Source: UBA7887 sp964408735
GTDB taxonomy: Bacteria > Pseudomonadota > Alphaproteobacteria > UBA7887
Direction of reading: 5' to 3'
Assembly (NCBI GenBank): GCA_964408735.1
Contig: CAYPAX010000035.1
Coordinates: 1 to 38,831, forward strand
DNA length: 38,831 nt
The position numbers and the translations under genes are program-made. Positions 24,846 through 32,607 of the stretch are shown here, piece after piece. The notes below the pieces were generated by a model. It was given only the letters and a program-made list of their open reading frames with translations. It was not told the DNA's origin and did not search any database. Within the stretch, counting starts at the first letter, position 1. Each line of letters opens with the position of its first letter.

Positions 24846-25757
24846 TTACGAGAAGAGGATCGACGACAGCCGGCGACGACTGTCGACGGTCAAGGGATCG
24901 GTCTGACCGAAAGCGTCGAAATACTTTACCAGCTGCTTGCGCGCCGCCTCGTCGTTCCAGGCGCGATTGCGGCTGACGATCTCGAGCAGGGCATCTACCG
25001 CCCCTTCGCGATCACCGGCCGCAAACAGCGCCGCCGCCAGGTCGAAGCGCGCCTGGTGGTCGTTCTCGTCGGCCGCCACCTTGGCCCGCAGGGCCTCGGT
25101 CTCAGCGTCATCGACTGCGTCCGTGCTTTGTTCGGCAAGCTCGATTGCGGCGCGCGCGCCTTCGACCTCGGACGAGCGCGCAAGCTCGGGCTCGAGACCG
25201 TCGAGGACCTCGCGCGCCGCCGCCGCATCACCGCTCGCCAGCAGAGCGCGGGCAAGGCCGGCGGCAGCCTTGGGATTGTCACTCTCGGCCGCCAGCACCT
25301 GGGAATAGAGATTGCCGGCGCCCGCCGCATCGCCTGCCGCCAGCATCTGGTCCGCCTGCTCCAGGGCCTGATCGACCTGCGAGGGGCCGGTGTTGCCGGC
25401 AAGGCGTTGGATAAAGGTCTTGACCTGGCTCGGCGGCACGGCGCCGACGAAACCGTCGACAGGCTGGCCGTTGCTGAACGCCATCACCGTGGGCAGCGAC
25501 TGGATGCGCAGCTGCTGGGCCAGTTGCTGGTTGGCATCGACATCGATCTTGACCAGCTTGACGGCGCCGCCCGCCGCCTGCACCGCTTTTTCCAGGGCCG
25601 GGCCCAGGGTCTTGCAGGGCTCGCACCAGTCGGCCCAGAAATCGACGATCACCGGCACCTCTTTCGAGGCCTCGATGACATCGGCGGCAAACCCGGCGGT
25701 ATCCGAATCCTTGATCACGTCGGCCGGAGCCTCGTTGCCGCCAATCATCATTTCCAT
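24846..25757 (-). CDS. Thioredoxin-TPR protein (CnoX/YbbN type)
   Basis: Cytoplasmic protein of 303 residues. The thioredoxin domain (about 10-118) carries the active site WCEPCK, FWADWCEPCKTLGPAL and the cis-Pro in SLPTVMAF. The rest is TPR-like helical repeats (LLASGDAAAAREVL, LFAAGDREGAVDALLEIV) with a conserved C-terminal NDEAARKQLVKYFDAFG. This is the layout of CnoX/YbbN, a holdase working with GroEL. Unlike E. coli CnoX (SxxC), both redox cysteines are present. AAGGGGA lies upstream of the ATG at 25757. It is the second gene of its cluster, 18 bases after the prolyl-deacylase-like gene. Confidence 0.9.
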   Translation of the reverse strand: MEMMIGGNEAPADVIKDSDTAGFAADVIEASKEVPVIVDFWADWCEPCKTLGPALEKAVQAAGGAVKLVKIDVDANQQLAQQLRIQSLPTVMAFSNGQPVDGFVGAVPPSQVKTFIQRLAGNTGPSQVDQALEQADQMLAAGDAAGAGNLYSQVLAAESDNPKAAAGLARALLASGDAAAAREVLDGLEPELARSSEVEGARAAIELAEQSTDAVDDAETEALRAKVAADENDHQARFDLAAALFAAGDREGAVDALLEIVSRNRAWNDEAARKQLVKYFDAFGQTDPLTVDSRRRLSSILFS

Positions 25758-25775
25758 ACTGTGGTCCCCTTAACG

Positions 25776-26267
25776 CTAATCCAGCTCCGTTATATACGTC
25801 TCGTGTCCGCATGCCGCAATGAAGGCCCGCAGGTCGGCGCTGGCAATGGTCGTCGTGGCGGTGTTGGCGAGCGGATGATAGTTGAGCCGCTCATGCTTCA
25901 GCATGGCCTTGTCCAGCACCACTGAGACCCGGTGCGCGGGATCGTTGATCAGCGCGAAGGGCGTTACCGAGCCCGGCTCGATGCCAAGCACCTCGCGCAA
26001 AAGCTCGGGCTTGCCGAAAGAGAAGCGCGGCGCACGCAGCCGCTTCGACAGAGCCTTGAGGTCGACACGGCACCCCTCGTCCGTCACCACCAGCCAAAGC
26101 CCGCCCTTCTTATCCTTCAGAAACAGCGACTTGCAGTGCCCGCCAGCAATCTCGCCGCGCAGCCTCTGCGCCTCCTCGACGGTAAATACGGGCGCATGCT
26201 CGACCGTCTCGGTGGCAATGCCAAGCTCGCCGAGGCGCGCGAAAAGCCGTGCCCGCCCCTCGCTCAT
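25776..26267 (-). CDS. YbaK/ProX-type aminoacyl-tRNA deacylase
   Basis: Single-domain protein of 163 residues from the YbaK/prolyl-tRNA-synthetase-associated domain family, which hydrolyses mischarged aminoacyl-tRNA in trans. Visible features are EHAPVFTVEEAQRL, HCKSLFLKDKKGGLWLVV with the conserved Lys region, GSVTPFALINDPAHRVSVVLD and HPLANTATTTIAS near the C-terminus. These fit the PrdX/ProXp-ala group best. The ATG at 26267 has GGGAGGGG upstream. Substrate choice (Ala- versus Cys-tRNA) cannot be settled by reading. Confidence 0.85.
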   Translation of the reverse strand: MSEGRARLFARLGELGIATETVEHAPVFTVEEAQRLRGEIAGGHCKSLFLKDKKGGLWLVVTDEGCRVDLKALSKRLRAPRFSFGKPELLREVLGIEPGSVTPFALINDPAHRVSVVLDKAMLKHERLNYHPLANTATTTIASADLRAFIAACGHETYITELD

Positions 26268-26299
26268 CGGCCACCCCTCCCATTCACGCAACAGTATAC

Positions 26300-26327
26300 T
26301 TGCATCCCCCGAGCCATCCCCTATTAT
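26300..26327 (+). promoter_or_regulatory. Candidate promoter of tRNA-Gly
   Basis: TTGCAT (26300-26305) and TATTAT (26322-26327) are separated by 16 bases, in the 105-base gap between the divergent deacylase start and the tRNA. A start near 26334 leaves a leader of about 39 bases. The -10 is a five-of-six match and the -35 is weak. Confidence 0.42.
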
Positions 26328-26372
26328 CGCGCTCCCGCCGGGACCCGCCAAGTGCGCCCCGGAACTTGGAGT

Positions 26373-26447
26373 GCGGGCGTAGCTCAGGGGTAGAGCACAA
26401 CCTTGCCAAGGTTGGGGTCGTGAGTTCAAATCTCATCGCCCGCTCCA
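26373..26447 (+). tRNA. tRNA-Gly, anticodon GCC
   Basis: A full cloverleaf can be folded. The acceptor arms GCGGGCG and CGCCCGC pair perfectly, the D arm is GCTC/GAGC, and the anticodon stem CAACC/GGTTG encloses TTGCCAA with anticodon GCC. The T arm GTGAG/CTCAT carries loop TTCAAAT. The discriminator T and an encoded CCA end the gene. Confidence 0.97.
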
Positions 26448-26539
26448 ACTTTCCTTTCCCTATCCAGAAGCCGATTGTGCCGCGCCCTGCTGCGGCCTAG
26501 ATTCCCATTTACGGGGACCGAAGGGGAGGCTTTGTCGAT

Positions 26540-27508
26540 ATGTCAGACCGTTTTCCGGCACAGCAGGACGGCGTGCTCTATCTCACCGAGGGCGGCGCGG
26601 AGACCGAGATCATGTACAAGCATGGTTTCGAGCTGCCGCATTTCGCCATGTTTCCGCTTCTGGACAATGCCCAGGCGGTGGCGGAGATGGAGGGCATGTT
26701 CCGGCGCTACCTCGATGTCGCGGCGAAGCACGGCTTCGCGGCGCTCATGGGCGGGCTGGACTATCGCGCAAGCGCCGACTGGGGCGAGCTGCTCGGCTAT
26801 TCCCGCGAAGGCTTGCGCGAGATGCAGCTGCGCGCCATCCAGTTTCTGCGCGATCTCGCCAGGCCCTATGCCGGCGAGATCCCGCAAATCCTCATCTCGG
26901 GCGTCGTCGGCCCACGCGGCGATGCCTATGCGCTCAACCAGACCATCACCGCGGAAGAGGCCGAGGACTATCACAGCGAGCAGATCGAGACGTTGAAATC
27001 GGCCGGCGTCGATCTGGTCTGGGCGGCGACCTTCAACAACATCCCCGAGGCCGTCGGCGTCTCGCGCGCGGCGGCGCGCATCGGCGTGCCGTTCGCCCTC
27101 TCCTTCACCCTCGACAGCACGCACCACCTCCGCTCGGGCCCGAGTCTCAAGGAGGCTGTAGAGAGCACCGACCGCCTGGCGGGCGACGACAGGCCGGACT
27201 TCTACGGCATCAACTGTTCGCATCCTATCGAGATGGAGCCGGCGCTCAAGCCCGGTGGCTGGTTCGAGCGCATCCGCTCGATCCGCCCCAATGCGGCGAT
27301 CATGGAAAAGGTCGCGCTCTGCAAGCTCGGCCATCTAGAAGACGGCGACCCCGCCGAGCTCGGCGGCCAACTCGGCGACTATGCCCGCCGCTTCCCCCAC
27401 ATCGACATCTGGGGCGGCTGCTGCGGCACCTGGGACACACATCTCGACGAGATCGCACAAGCGGTCGCGGCGGTGCGGCGGGAAACGGTCGCAGAGCCAG
27501 TCGGCTAG
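26540..27508 (+). CDS. Homocysteine S-methyltransferase family protein
   Basis: Methyltransferase of 322 residues with the zinc-binding homocysteine S-methyltransferase fold. The three metal-ligand cysteines are in GINCSHP and GGCCGTWDTHLDEI. The opening YLTEGGAETEIMYKHGFELP and ISGVVGPRGDAY are typical of the family. It probably transfers a methyl group from a donor such as S-methylmethionine or a betaine to homocysteine, in the cytoplasm; the donor is unknown. GGGGAGG ten bases before the ATG is the ribosome binding site. It lies 92 bases after the tRNA and ends one base from the convergent cyclase gene. Confidence 0.87.
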   Translation: MSDRFPAQQDGVLYLTEGGAETEIMYKHGFELPHFAMFPLLDNAQAVAEMEGMFRRYLDVAAKHGFAALMGGLDYRASADWGELLGYSREGLREMQLRAIQFLRDLARPYAGEIPQILISGVVGPRGDAYALNQTITAEEAEDYHSEQIETLKSAGVDLVWAATFNNIPEAVGVSRAAARIGVPFALSFTLDSTHHLRSGPSLKEAVESTDRLAGDDRPDFYGINCSHPIEMEPALKPGGWFERIRSIRPNAAIMEKVALCKLGHLEDGDPAELGGQLGDYARRFPHIDIWGGCCGTWDTHLDEIAQAVAAVRRETVAEPVG

Positions 27509-27509
27509 G

Positions 27510-29252
27510 TCACACACCCGCAGCGCGCAGGCCCGCCATGAGACGCTGCGACAAGGCCGGCGGGCGGAACGGCGTGCGGTTGGCGACGGGCATGATATCG
27601 GGCGTCAGGCGGCGCAGCTCGATGGCCGCGGTTTGCGCCTCGTCTTCGTTTCCGGCGAGCCCGTGCAGGGCCGTCATGAACATATGGCCGCCCAGGAAAT
27701 CGGGATTGAGCTGTAGCGTCGCCCTGCAGGCATGTATCGCGGATTTCAAGTCATTGGCCGCGAAATGCGCGGTGGCCTGATGGAAACAGGCCAGGAAGGA
27801 ATAGGGGTCGAGCCGCGCCGCAGCCTTTGCATGATGCAAGGCGTCCGCGATTTGGCCCGCTTTCGCCGAAAACGAGAGAATTCCCGCCAGCAAGGCATGA
27901 CCTTCCGCGAAATTAGGGTCCAGGGCCACGGCGTGTCTGCCAGCGGCAATTCCCGGATCGTACTCGCCGCGCCAGGTGAGAATCCACCCGTGGCGCGCGT
28001 GCGCCGCCGCCAGGCCACTGTCCCGCTCGATTCCCGCTTGCGCATCCGCCAGCGCCGCATCGAGCAGGCCGGGTGCCACATCCCAGCCATAGACCCAGTC
28101 GCAAAATTTAACCATCGACAGTTCCGAGAACGCAGCAGCGAAGCCGTTATCGAGCCCGATCGCCTTTTCGAGAAACTCGCCCGCACGCCGGTTCGCGACG
28201 GGCGTGGTGCGCTCCACATAGGCACGGCCCTGCAGATAGAGGTCGTAGGCTTCCAGACTCGCGGTGAAATTGCGGCCGCTCTTGCTGTCGGTGGCTTCGC
28301 CGAGCTCGGCGCTGACCGCCGATACGATCTGTGTCGTGACATCATCCTGCACGGCAAAGACATCGTTAAGCTCGCGGTCGTAGCGCTCGGCCCAGACGTG
28401 GCCGCCCTCGCCGACATCGGTCAGCTGTGCGCTGATGCGCACGCGTTCGCCGGCCCGCCTGACGCTGCCTTCGACGACGTAACGGACGCCGAAGCGGCGG
28501 CCGATCTCCGCCACGCCTACCCCAGAGCCCTTGAGCTGGAAGGTGGAGTTGCGGGCGATGACGAACAAGCCGTCGAAGCGAGACAGCTCGGTGATCAGGT
28601 CCTCCGCAATGCCGTCGGCAAAATACTCCTGTTCCGGATCACTGCTGCGGTTGTCGAAGGGCAACACCGCGATCGACGGCTTGTCGGGCAAGGCGGGGCC
28701 CTCGCCCGCGCCATGGTCCGCCAGGCCGGAGCCGAGGCTGAAGGCGTGTACCGGCTCGGCGACATTCTTGACGTCGTGGCTGCCGGCGTCGGCGAAGGCT
28801 TGCGAAACCTTGCCGTCGACCTGGCGGTGCAGATCCTCCGAGATCACGACCCCACCGGGCTCGCACAGCCCCTCGAGCCGGGCGGCGACGTTGACGCCCG
28901 AGCCGTAGACCGAGCCATCGTCCTTCTCGATGACGTCACCGAGGTTGACGCCGAGGCGGAACTGCATGCGCCGGTCCTGCGGCAACACCGCGTTGAGGCC
29001 GCGCATCTCGTCCTGGATGGCGATCGCAGCCTCGACCGCGCCGATGGCGCTCGGAAAGACCGCCAGCACGCTGTCGCCGGCCGTATCGACGATCCTGCCG
29101 CCGTGGACTGTCGTGCGATTGCGGAAAATGACCCGGTTGGCGTCGAGCGCCGCCACTGTCGCCCTCTCGTCGGCCTCCATCAGCCGCGTATAGCCGGCCA
29201 CATCGGCCGCCAGAATGGCCGCGAGCCTCTGGGTCATGGGTGTATGGGTCAA
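27510..29252 (-). CDS. Class III adenylate/guanylate cyclase with TolB-like and TPR regions
   Basis: Soluble signalling protein of 580 residues. The N-terminal cyclase domain (about 5-175) shows both metal aspartates (ILAADVAGYTRLMEADE and VDTAGDSVLAVF) and the catalytic Asn/Arg segment VYGSGVNVAARLEGL. A TolB-N-like domain follows (KPSIAVLPFDNRSSDPEQEY to WAERYDRELND), then TPR repeats to the end. It is predicted to make cAMP in response to an unknown signal. The TTG at 29252 is chosen because GGAGGAG lies six bases upstream; the ATG five codons later is 21 bases from that site. It is divergent from the Tat-exported oxidoreductase. Confidence 0.88.
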   Translation of the reverse strand: MTHTPMTQRLAAILAADVAGYTRLMEADERATVAALDANRVIFRNRTTVHGGRIVDTAGDSVLAVFPSAIGAVEAAIAIQDEMRGLNAVLPQDRRMQFRLGVNLGDVIEKDDGSVYGSGVNVAARLEGLCEPGGVVISEDLHRQVDGKVSQAFADAGSHDVKNVAEPVHAFSLGSGLADHGAGEGPALPDKPSIAVLPFDNRSSDPEQEYFADGIAEDLITELSRFDGLFVIARNSTFQLKGSGVGVAEIGRRFGVRYVVEGSVRRAGERVRISAQLTDVGEGGHVWAERYDRELNDVFAVQDDVTTQIVSAVSAELGEATDSKSGRNFTASLEAYDLYLQGRAYVERTTPVANRRAGEFLEKAIGLDNGFAAAFSELSMVKFCDWVYGWDVAPGLLDAALADAQAGIERDSGLAAAHARHGWILTWRGEYDPGIAAGRHAVALDPNFAEGHALLAGILSFSAKAGQIADALHHAKAAARLDPYSFLACFHQATAHFAANDLKSAIHACRATLQLNPDFLGGHMFMTALHGLAGNEDEAQTAAIELRRLTPDIMPVANRTPFRPPALSQRLMAGLRAAGV

Positions 29253-29272
29253 GTCCCGCTCCTCCGCGCGAT

Positions 29273-29301
29273 ATGCTACGCAAGTGTGCAAGCCACAGCA
29301 A
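29273..29301 (-). promoter_or_regulatory. Candidate promoter of the cyclase gene
   Basis: Minus-strand TTGCTG (29296-29301) and TAGCAT (29273-29278) are spaced by 17 bases, followed directly by the GGAGGAG ribosome binding site region. The fit is moderate (three and four of six), so this is a suggestion only. Confidence 0.3.
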
Positions 29302-29383
29302 GATGGCCATCCGGCCTTGCCGGGCGTAACCGCTGTTGCGATCATGATCCGTGATGAACCGAACCCTATGAGGCCGAGCGCGA

Positions 29384-30781
29384 ATGACTAACCGGACGAG
29401 AGACGGCATTTCCCTGAGCCGCAGGCAGGTACTGGCCGGCGGCGCCGCAGCGGCGGCACTAGCACCAGTGGGCCTACGGGCCGCCCATCATGGCGGCGGC
29501 GAGGCGGCCAAGCATAAGCTGATCGTGCTCAACCCCGGGCATTTCCATGCCGCGCTGACCTTACGCCAGAGCCATCCACGGCTCGACGACGTGGTCCATG
29601 TCTATGCCGAGGACGGCCCCGAGGTGGAAAGCTTCCTGGGCATCGTCAACAGCTTCAACGCGCGCGCGGAGAACCCGACGTCATGGGATATCCGCGTCTA
29701 TCGCGGGGCCGACTTCTTCGAGCGCCTGCTGGCCGAGCGCCCGGGCGATATGGTCGTGATCGCCGGCAAGAACGACAGCAAAATGGCCGCGATCCACCGC
29801 CTGCATGGCGAGGGGTTTCTGGTGCTCGGCGACAAGCCGTGGCTGATCGACGAGGCCGCCCTGCCGCTGCTCGCCCCCACCACCTCCGGGGCGCCGCTGG
29901 CCATGGACATCATGACCGAGCGCCAAGTCGAGACGTACCGGCTGCAAAAGGCGCTCGCCGCCCGGCCCGAGATATTCGGTCAATGGCGCACGATCGGCGA
30001 CAAGCCGACGGTCTCCCTGCGCACCGTCCATCACCTCTATAAGATCGTCAACAACGCGCCGCTGGTGCGCCCCACCTGGTTCTTCGACACCGGCGTGGAG
30101 GGCGAGGGCACGAACGATGTAACCACGCACCTGGCGGACCTCGCGCAATGGATGACCGGCAGGGACGAGCCCTTCGATTACGACCGCGATGTAGAATTGC
30201 GCAGCGCGCGGCAATGGCCGACCGAGGTGCCGCTCGATATCTTTTCGCAGATCACGCACCGCGACAGCTTTCCCCGGGCCCTGCAGGGAGCGGTGTCCGG
30301 CGATGTGCTCAACTATCTCTGCAATGCCCACATCGCCTATGACCTGCGCGGCATTGCGGTCGAGATCGACTCGCTCTGGGACCTCGCCCTGCCGCCAGGC
30401 GGCAGCGACACGCATCTGTCGGTGCTGCGTGGAACACGGGCGGAGATCACCGTCGAGCTCAGCGCCGCCACGGATTTCACGAGTACCCTAAGCATTCGCC
30501 CCACCATACCGGCGCGGGGCTTCGCCGCGAACCTGCTGCGCGCCTTGGAGGATCAGGCCGAACGCTATCCCGGTCTCGACATGGTCAACGAAGGCGGCGC
30601 CTATCGCGTGATCATTCCGGACGGCTTGCGAACCCGCCACGAAGAGCATTTCGCGGCCGTGCTCGACCAATATCTCGGCTATGTCGATTCCGGCAGCTGG
30701 CCAGCCAATCTGGGGCCGGACATCGTCTGCAAATACACGCTCCTGGCCCGCGCGAAGGCCTTGTCGCACCAGGCGGGGTAA
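29384..30781 (+). CDS. Tat-exported Gfo/Idh/MocA-like oxidoreductase
   Basis: Protein of 465 residues with a Tat signal (LSRRQVLAGGAAAAALAP, cleavage likely near 33), so probably exported with its cofactor bound. The rest resembles the putative-oxidoreductase C-terminal group of the Gfo/Idh/MocA class. LIVLNPGHFHAAL stands where classical members have GxGxxG, VLGDKPWLID replaces the EKP motif, and a long beta-sheet C-domain follows (HHLYKIVNNAPLVRPTWFFDTG, GTNDVTTHLADL). The likely substrate class is a sugar or polyol; none can be named. It lies upstream of the FAH/HpaD/MetE-like genes, 111 bases before the first, and could be co-transcribed. Confidence 0.8.
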   Translation: MTNRTRDGISLSRRQVLAGGAAAAALAPVGLRAAHHGGGEAAKHKLIVLNPGHFHAALTLRQSHPRLDDVVHVYAEDGPEVESFLGIVNSFNARAENPTSWDIRVYRGADFFERLLAERPGDMVVIAGKNDSKMAAIHRLHGEGFLVLGDKPWLIDEAALPLLAPTTSGAPLAMDIMTERQVETYRLQKALAARPEIFGQWRTIGDKPTVSLRTVHHLYKIVNNAPLVRPTWFFDTGVEGEGTNDVTTHLADLAQWMTGRDEPFDYDRDVELRSARQWPTEVPLDIFSQITHRDSFPRALQGAVSGDVLNYLCNAHIAYDLRGIAVEIDSLWDLALPPGGSDTHLSVLRGTRAEITVELSAATDFTSTLSIRPTIPARGFAANLLRALEDQAERYPGLDMVNEGGAYRVIIPDGLRTRHEEHFAAVLDQYLGYVDSGSWPANLGPDIVCKYTLLARAKALSHQAG

Positions 30782-30896
30782 AGCCAAGGCGTATCCAGGC
30801 AAGACCGGTGAAGACAGCCAGTGGAGTAAGCGGTTTGCGGCGCTTGACAAGCAAAAGATCGCGCGCAAGCTTGCCGGCATAGGGGTAGGAAAATGA
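30782..30896 (+). other. Gap with a Lys-rich open frame ending in an ATGA overlap
   Basis: Between the oxidoreductase stop and the FAH start, one frame reads KAYPGKTGEDSQWSKRF and continues into ALDKQKIARKLAGIGVGK. Its TGA overlaps the FAH ATG (ATGA at 30893-30896). The only ATG in that frame (30681) lies inside the oxidoreductase gene and lacks a ribosome binding site. It may be a remnant of a lost gene, a short coupling peptide, or chance. Confidence 0.2.
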
Positions 30897-31753
30897 GAGC
30901 ATTAGAAGGACCGCGCCGCGAGCTGCGCCATATGGTCTATGGCGGCAGCGCCACCTGGGCGGAGATGCACGATGGCGAGCTTCGCCTAGCCGATGGCCGC
31001 GTGGTCGAGGAGAGCGCCGTGCAGCACCTCCCCCCCTGCAACCCGACCAAGATCATCTGCCCCCATGTCAGCTACCGCTCGCGCTGGCGCGAGTTTGGCC
31101 GCGAGGGCGATCCCGTCAACCCGAGCTATTTCCACAAGCCCGTCTCCTCGCTCAATTCGCATAATGGCGAGCTGCGCAAGCCCAAGGGCCACTATTACCT
31201 CAACTACGAAGGCGAGCTCGGCGTGGTCATCGGCCGCGTCATGCGCAACGTGCTGCCGGAAGAGGTCTGGGACAATATCGCCGGCTTCACGGTGGCCAAC
31301 GATGCCGGCCTGCAGGATATGCGCGATACCGACAACAAGGCCATGGTGCGGGTCAAGGGCGCGGACAGCCTCTGCCCCATCGGCCCCGGCCTGGTGACCG
31401 GCGTCGACCCGCGCGAGCAGACCCTGCGCACATACCGCAACGGCAATATGGTGCAGGAGGCGGTGATCGCCGAGGACCTGGTCTTCGGCATCGACTATAT
31501 GATCGCCGACCTGGCGCGCCATATCACCTTCGTGCCCGGCGACCTGGTGCTGACGGGCACGCCCTGCAATTCCCGCTCGCTCGATGCGGGCGATGTCATC
31601 GAGGTCGAGGTCAGCGGCATCGGGCGTCTGCGCAATGTCGTGGTCGAGACCCCGGCGCCGCGCGCCGATATCGGCCACCAGCCCCAGGATTCGGAAGAGG
31701 CTCGGCGTATTGCCCTCGGCAACGACGACGGCGTGCCGGAGCATTTGAGATAA
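30893..31753 (+). CDS. Fumarylacetoacetate hydrolase (FAH)-family protein
   Basis: Protein of 286 residues in the FAH superfamily, which hydrolyses, decarboxylates or isomerises ring-cleavage products. Key segments are PTKIICPHVSYRSR near the N-terminus, the metal-binding YEGELGVVIGR, then NDAGLQDMRDTDNK and the C-terminal PGDLVLTGTPCNSRSLDAGD. In a homoprotocatechuate-type pathway it would act after the extradiol cleavage encoded next to it (HpaG-like role); this is inference from order. GGGGTAGGA precedes the ATG. Its TAA overlaps the next ATG by one base. Confidence 0.85.
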   Translation: MRALEGPRRELRHMVYGGSATWAEMHDGELRLADGRVVEESAVQHLPPCNPTKIICPHVSYRSRWREFGREGDPVNPSYFHKPVSSLNSHNGELRKPKGHYYLNYEGELGVVIGRVMRNVLPEEVWDNIAGFTVANDAGLQDMRDTDNKAMVRVKGADSLCPIGPGLVTGVDPREQTLRTYRNGNMVQEAVIAEDLVFGIDYMIADLARHITFVPGDLVLTGTPCNSRSLDAGDVIEVEVSGIGRLRNVVVETPAPRADIGHQPQDSEEARRIALGNDDGVPEHLR

Positions 31754-32607
31754 TGGGCGAGATCGTCGGCGCCGCATGGGTCTCGCATCACCCCGGCCTG
31801 ATGCTGCCGGAGGACAGGCGACGCACGCTTGGCAAGGGCGAGGACAGCGACCTCATCGCAGGCTACGGCCGCGTGCGCGAGAAGATCGACGCGACAGGCG
31901 CCGACACCCTGGTGGTCTTCGATACCCATTGGATCACCACCAACGTGCACACGGTGGCCGGGCGCGATCATTACGCCGGCACTTATACCTCGGACGAGAT
32001 GCCCAACGTGCTCTCGGGCATGGCATACGATTATGACGGCGCGCCGGATATCGCAGCACGAATCGAAGAGCTTGCCAAGGCAAGGGGTTTCGCCGCCTTC
32101 AATGCCACCGATCCCAATATGGCAAACCACTATGCGACGCTGAACGTCCTTTCCTTTCTGCATCGTGGCGAGCGCGTGCTGTCGGTCGGCACCTGTCAGA
32201 ACGCCACCCTCGCCCACTATCTGGAGATGGGCGGCATGATCGGCGAGGCCATAGCCGAGCTGCCGGGGCGGGTGGTGATGTTGGCCTCGGGCGGCATGAG
32301 CCATCGCATGTCGGTCTACGACATCGACCTGCCCCACCCCAACTATTTCCATGCGGACAACGTCTCCAGCGCCGACAATGTGCGCTTCGACCAGGAGATG
32401 CTTGCGCTCTTCGCCGAGGGCCGCCACGACGCCGCGCTCGACCGCTATCTCGAGATGCGCAAGGCCACTTACGAAGGCTGGGGTGCCCACTACGTGCAAA
32501 TGATCGCCGCCCTGGGCGGCCGCGACTGCCGCTGGCGTGGCGCACCGCTTTCCGCCTACGAAAACGCCCGTGGCACGGGCAACATCCACATATGGTTTGA
32601 AAAATGA
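31753..32607 (+). CDS. LigB-type extradiol dioxygenase, HpaD-like
   Basis: Class III extradiol ring-cleavage dioxygenase of 284 residues. It matches the remembered layout of E. coli 3,4-dihydroxyphenylacetate 2,3-dioxygenase (HpaD): His12-His13 in VSHHPGL, VVFDTHW with a metal-side His, TYTSDEMP, and VVMLASGGMSHR with a catalytic-type His. It would open a catechol-type ring with ferrous iron and oxygen. It starts in a TAATG overlap with the FAH-family gene and ends with ATGA into the MetE-like gene, so all three are tightly coupled. The substrate is not certain; homoprotocatechuate or a relative is a guess. Confidence 0.85.
   Translation: MGEIVGAAWVSHHPGLMLPEDRRRTLGKGEDSDLIAGYGRVREKIDATGADTLVVFDTHWITTNVHTVAGRDHYAGTYTSDEMPNVLSGMAYDYDGAPDIAARIEELAKARGFAAFNATDPNMANHYATLNVLSFLHRGERVLSVGTCQNATLAHYLEMGGMIGEAIAELPGRVVMLASGGMSHRMSVYDIDLPHPNYFHADNVSSADNVRFDQEMLALFAEGRHDAALDRYLEMRKATYEGWGAHYVQMIAALGGRDCRWRGAPLSAYENARGTGNIHIWFEK

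Noticed and set aside
29285..29297. CRP-like site TGTG-N5-CACA upstream of the cyclase gene
   Set aside because: Half-sites are only four bases with the wrong spacing for TGTGA-N6-TCACA.
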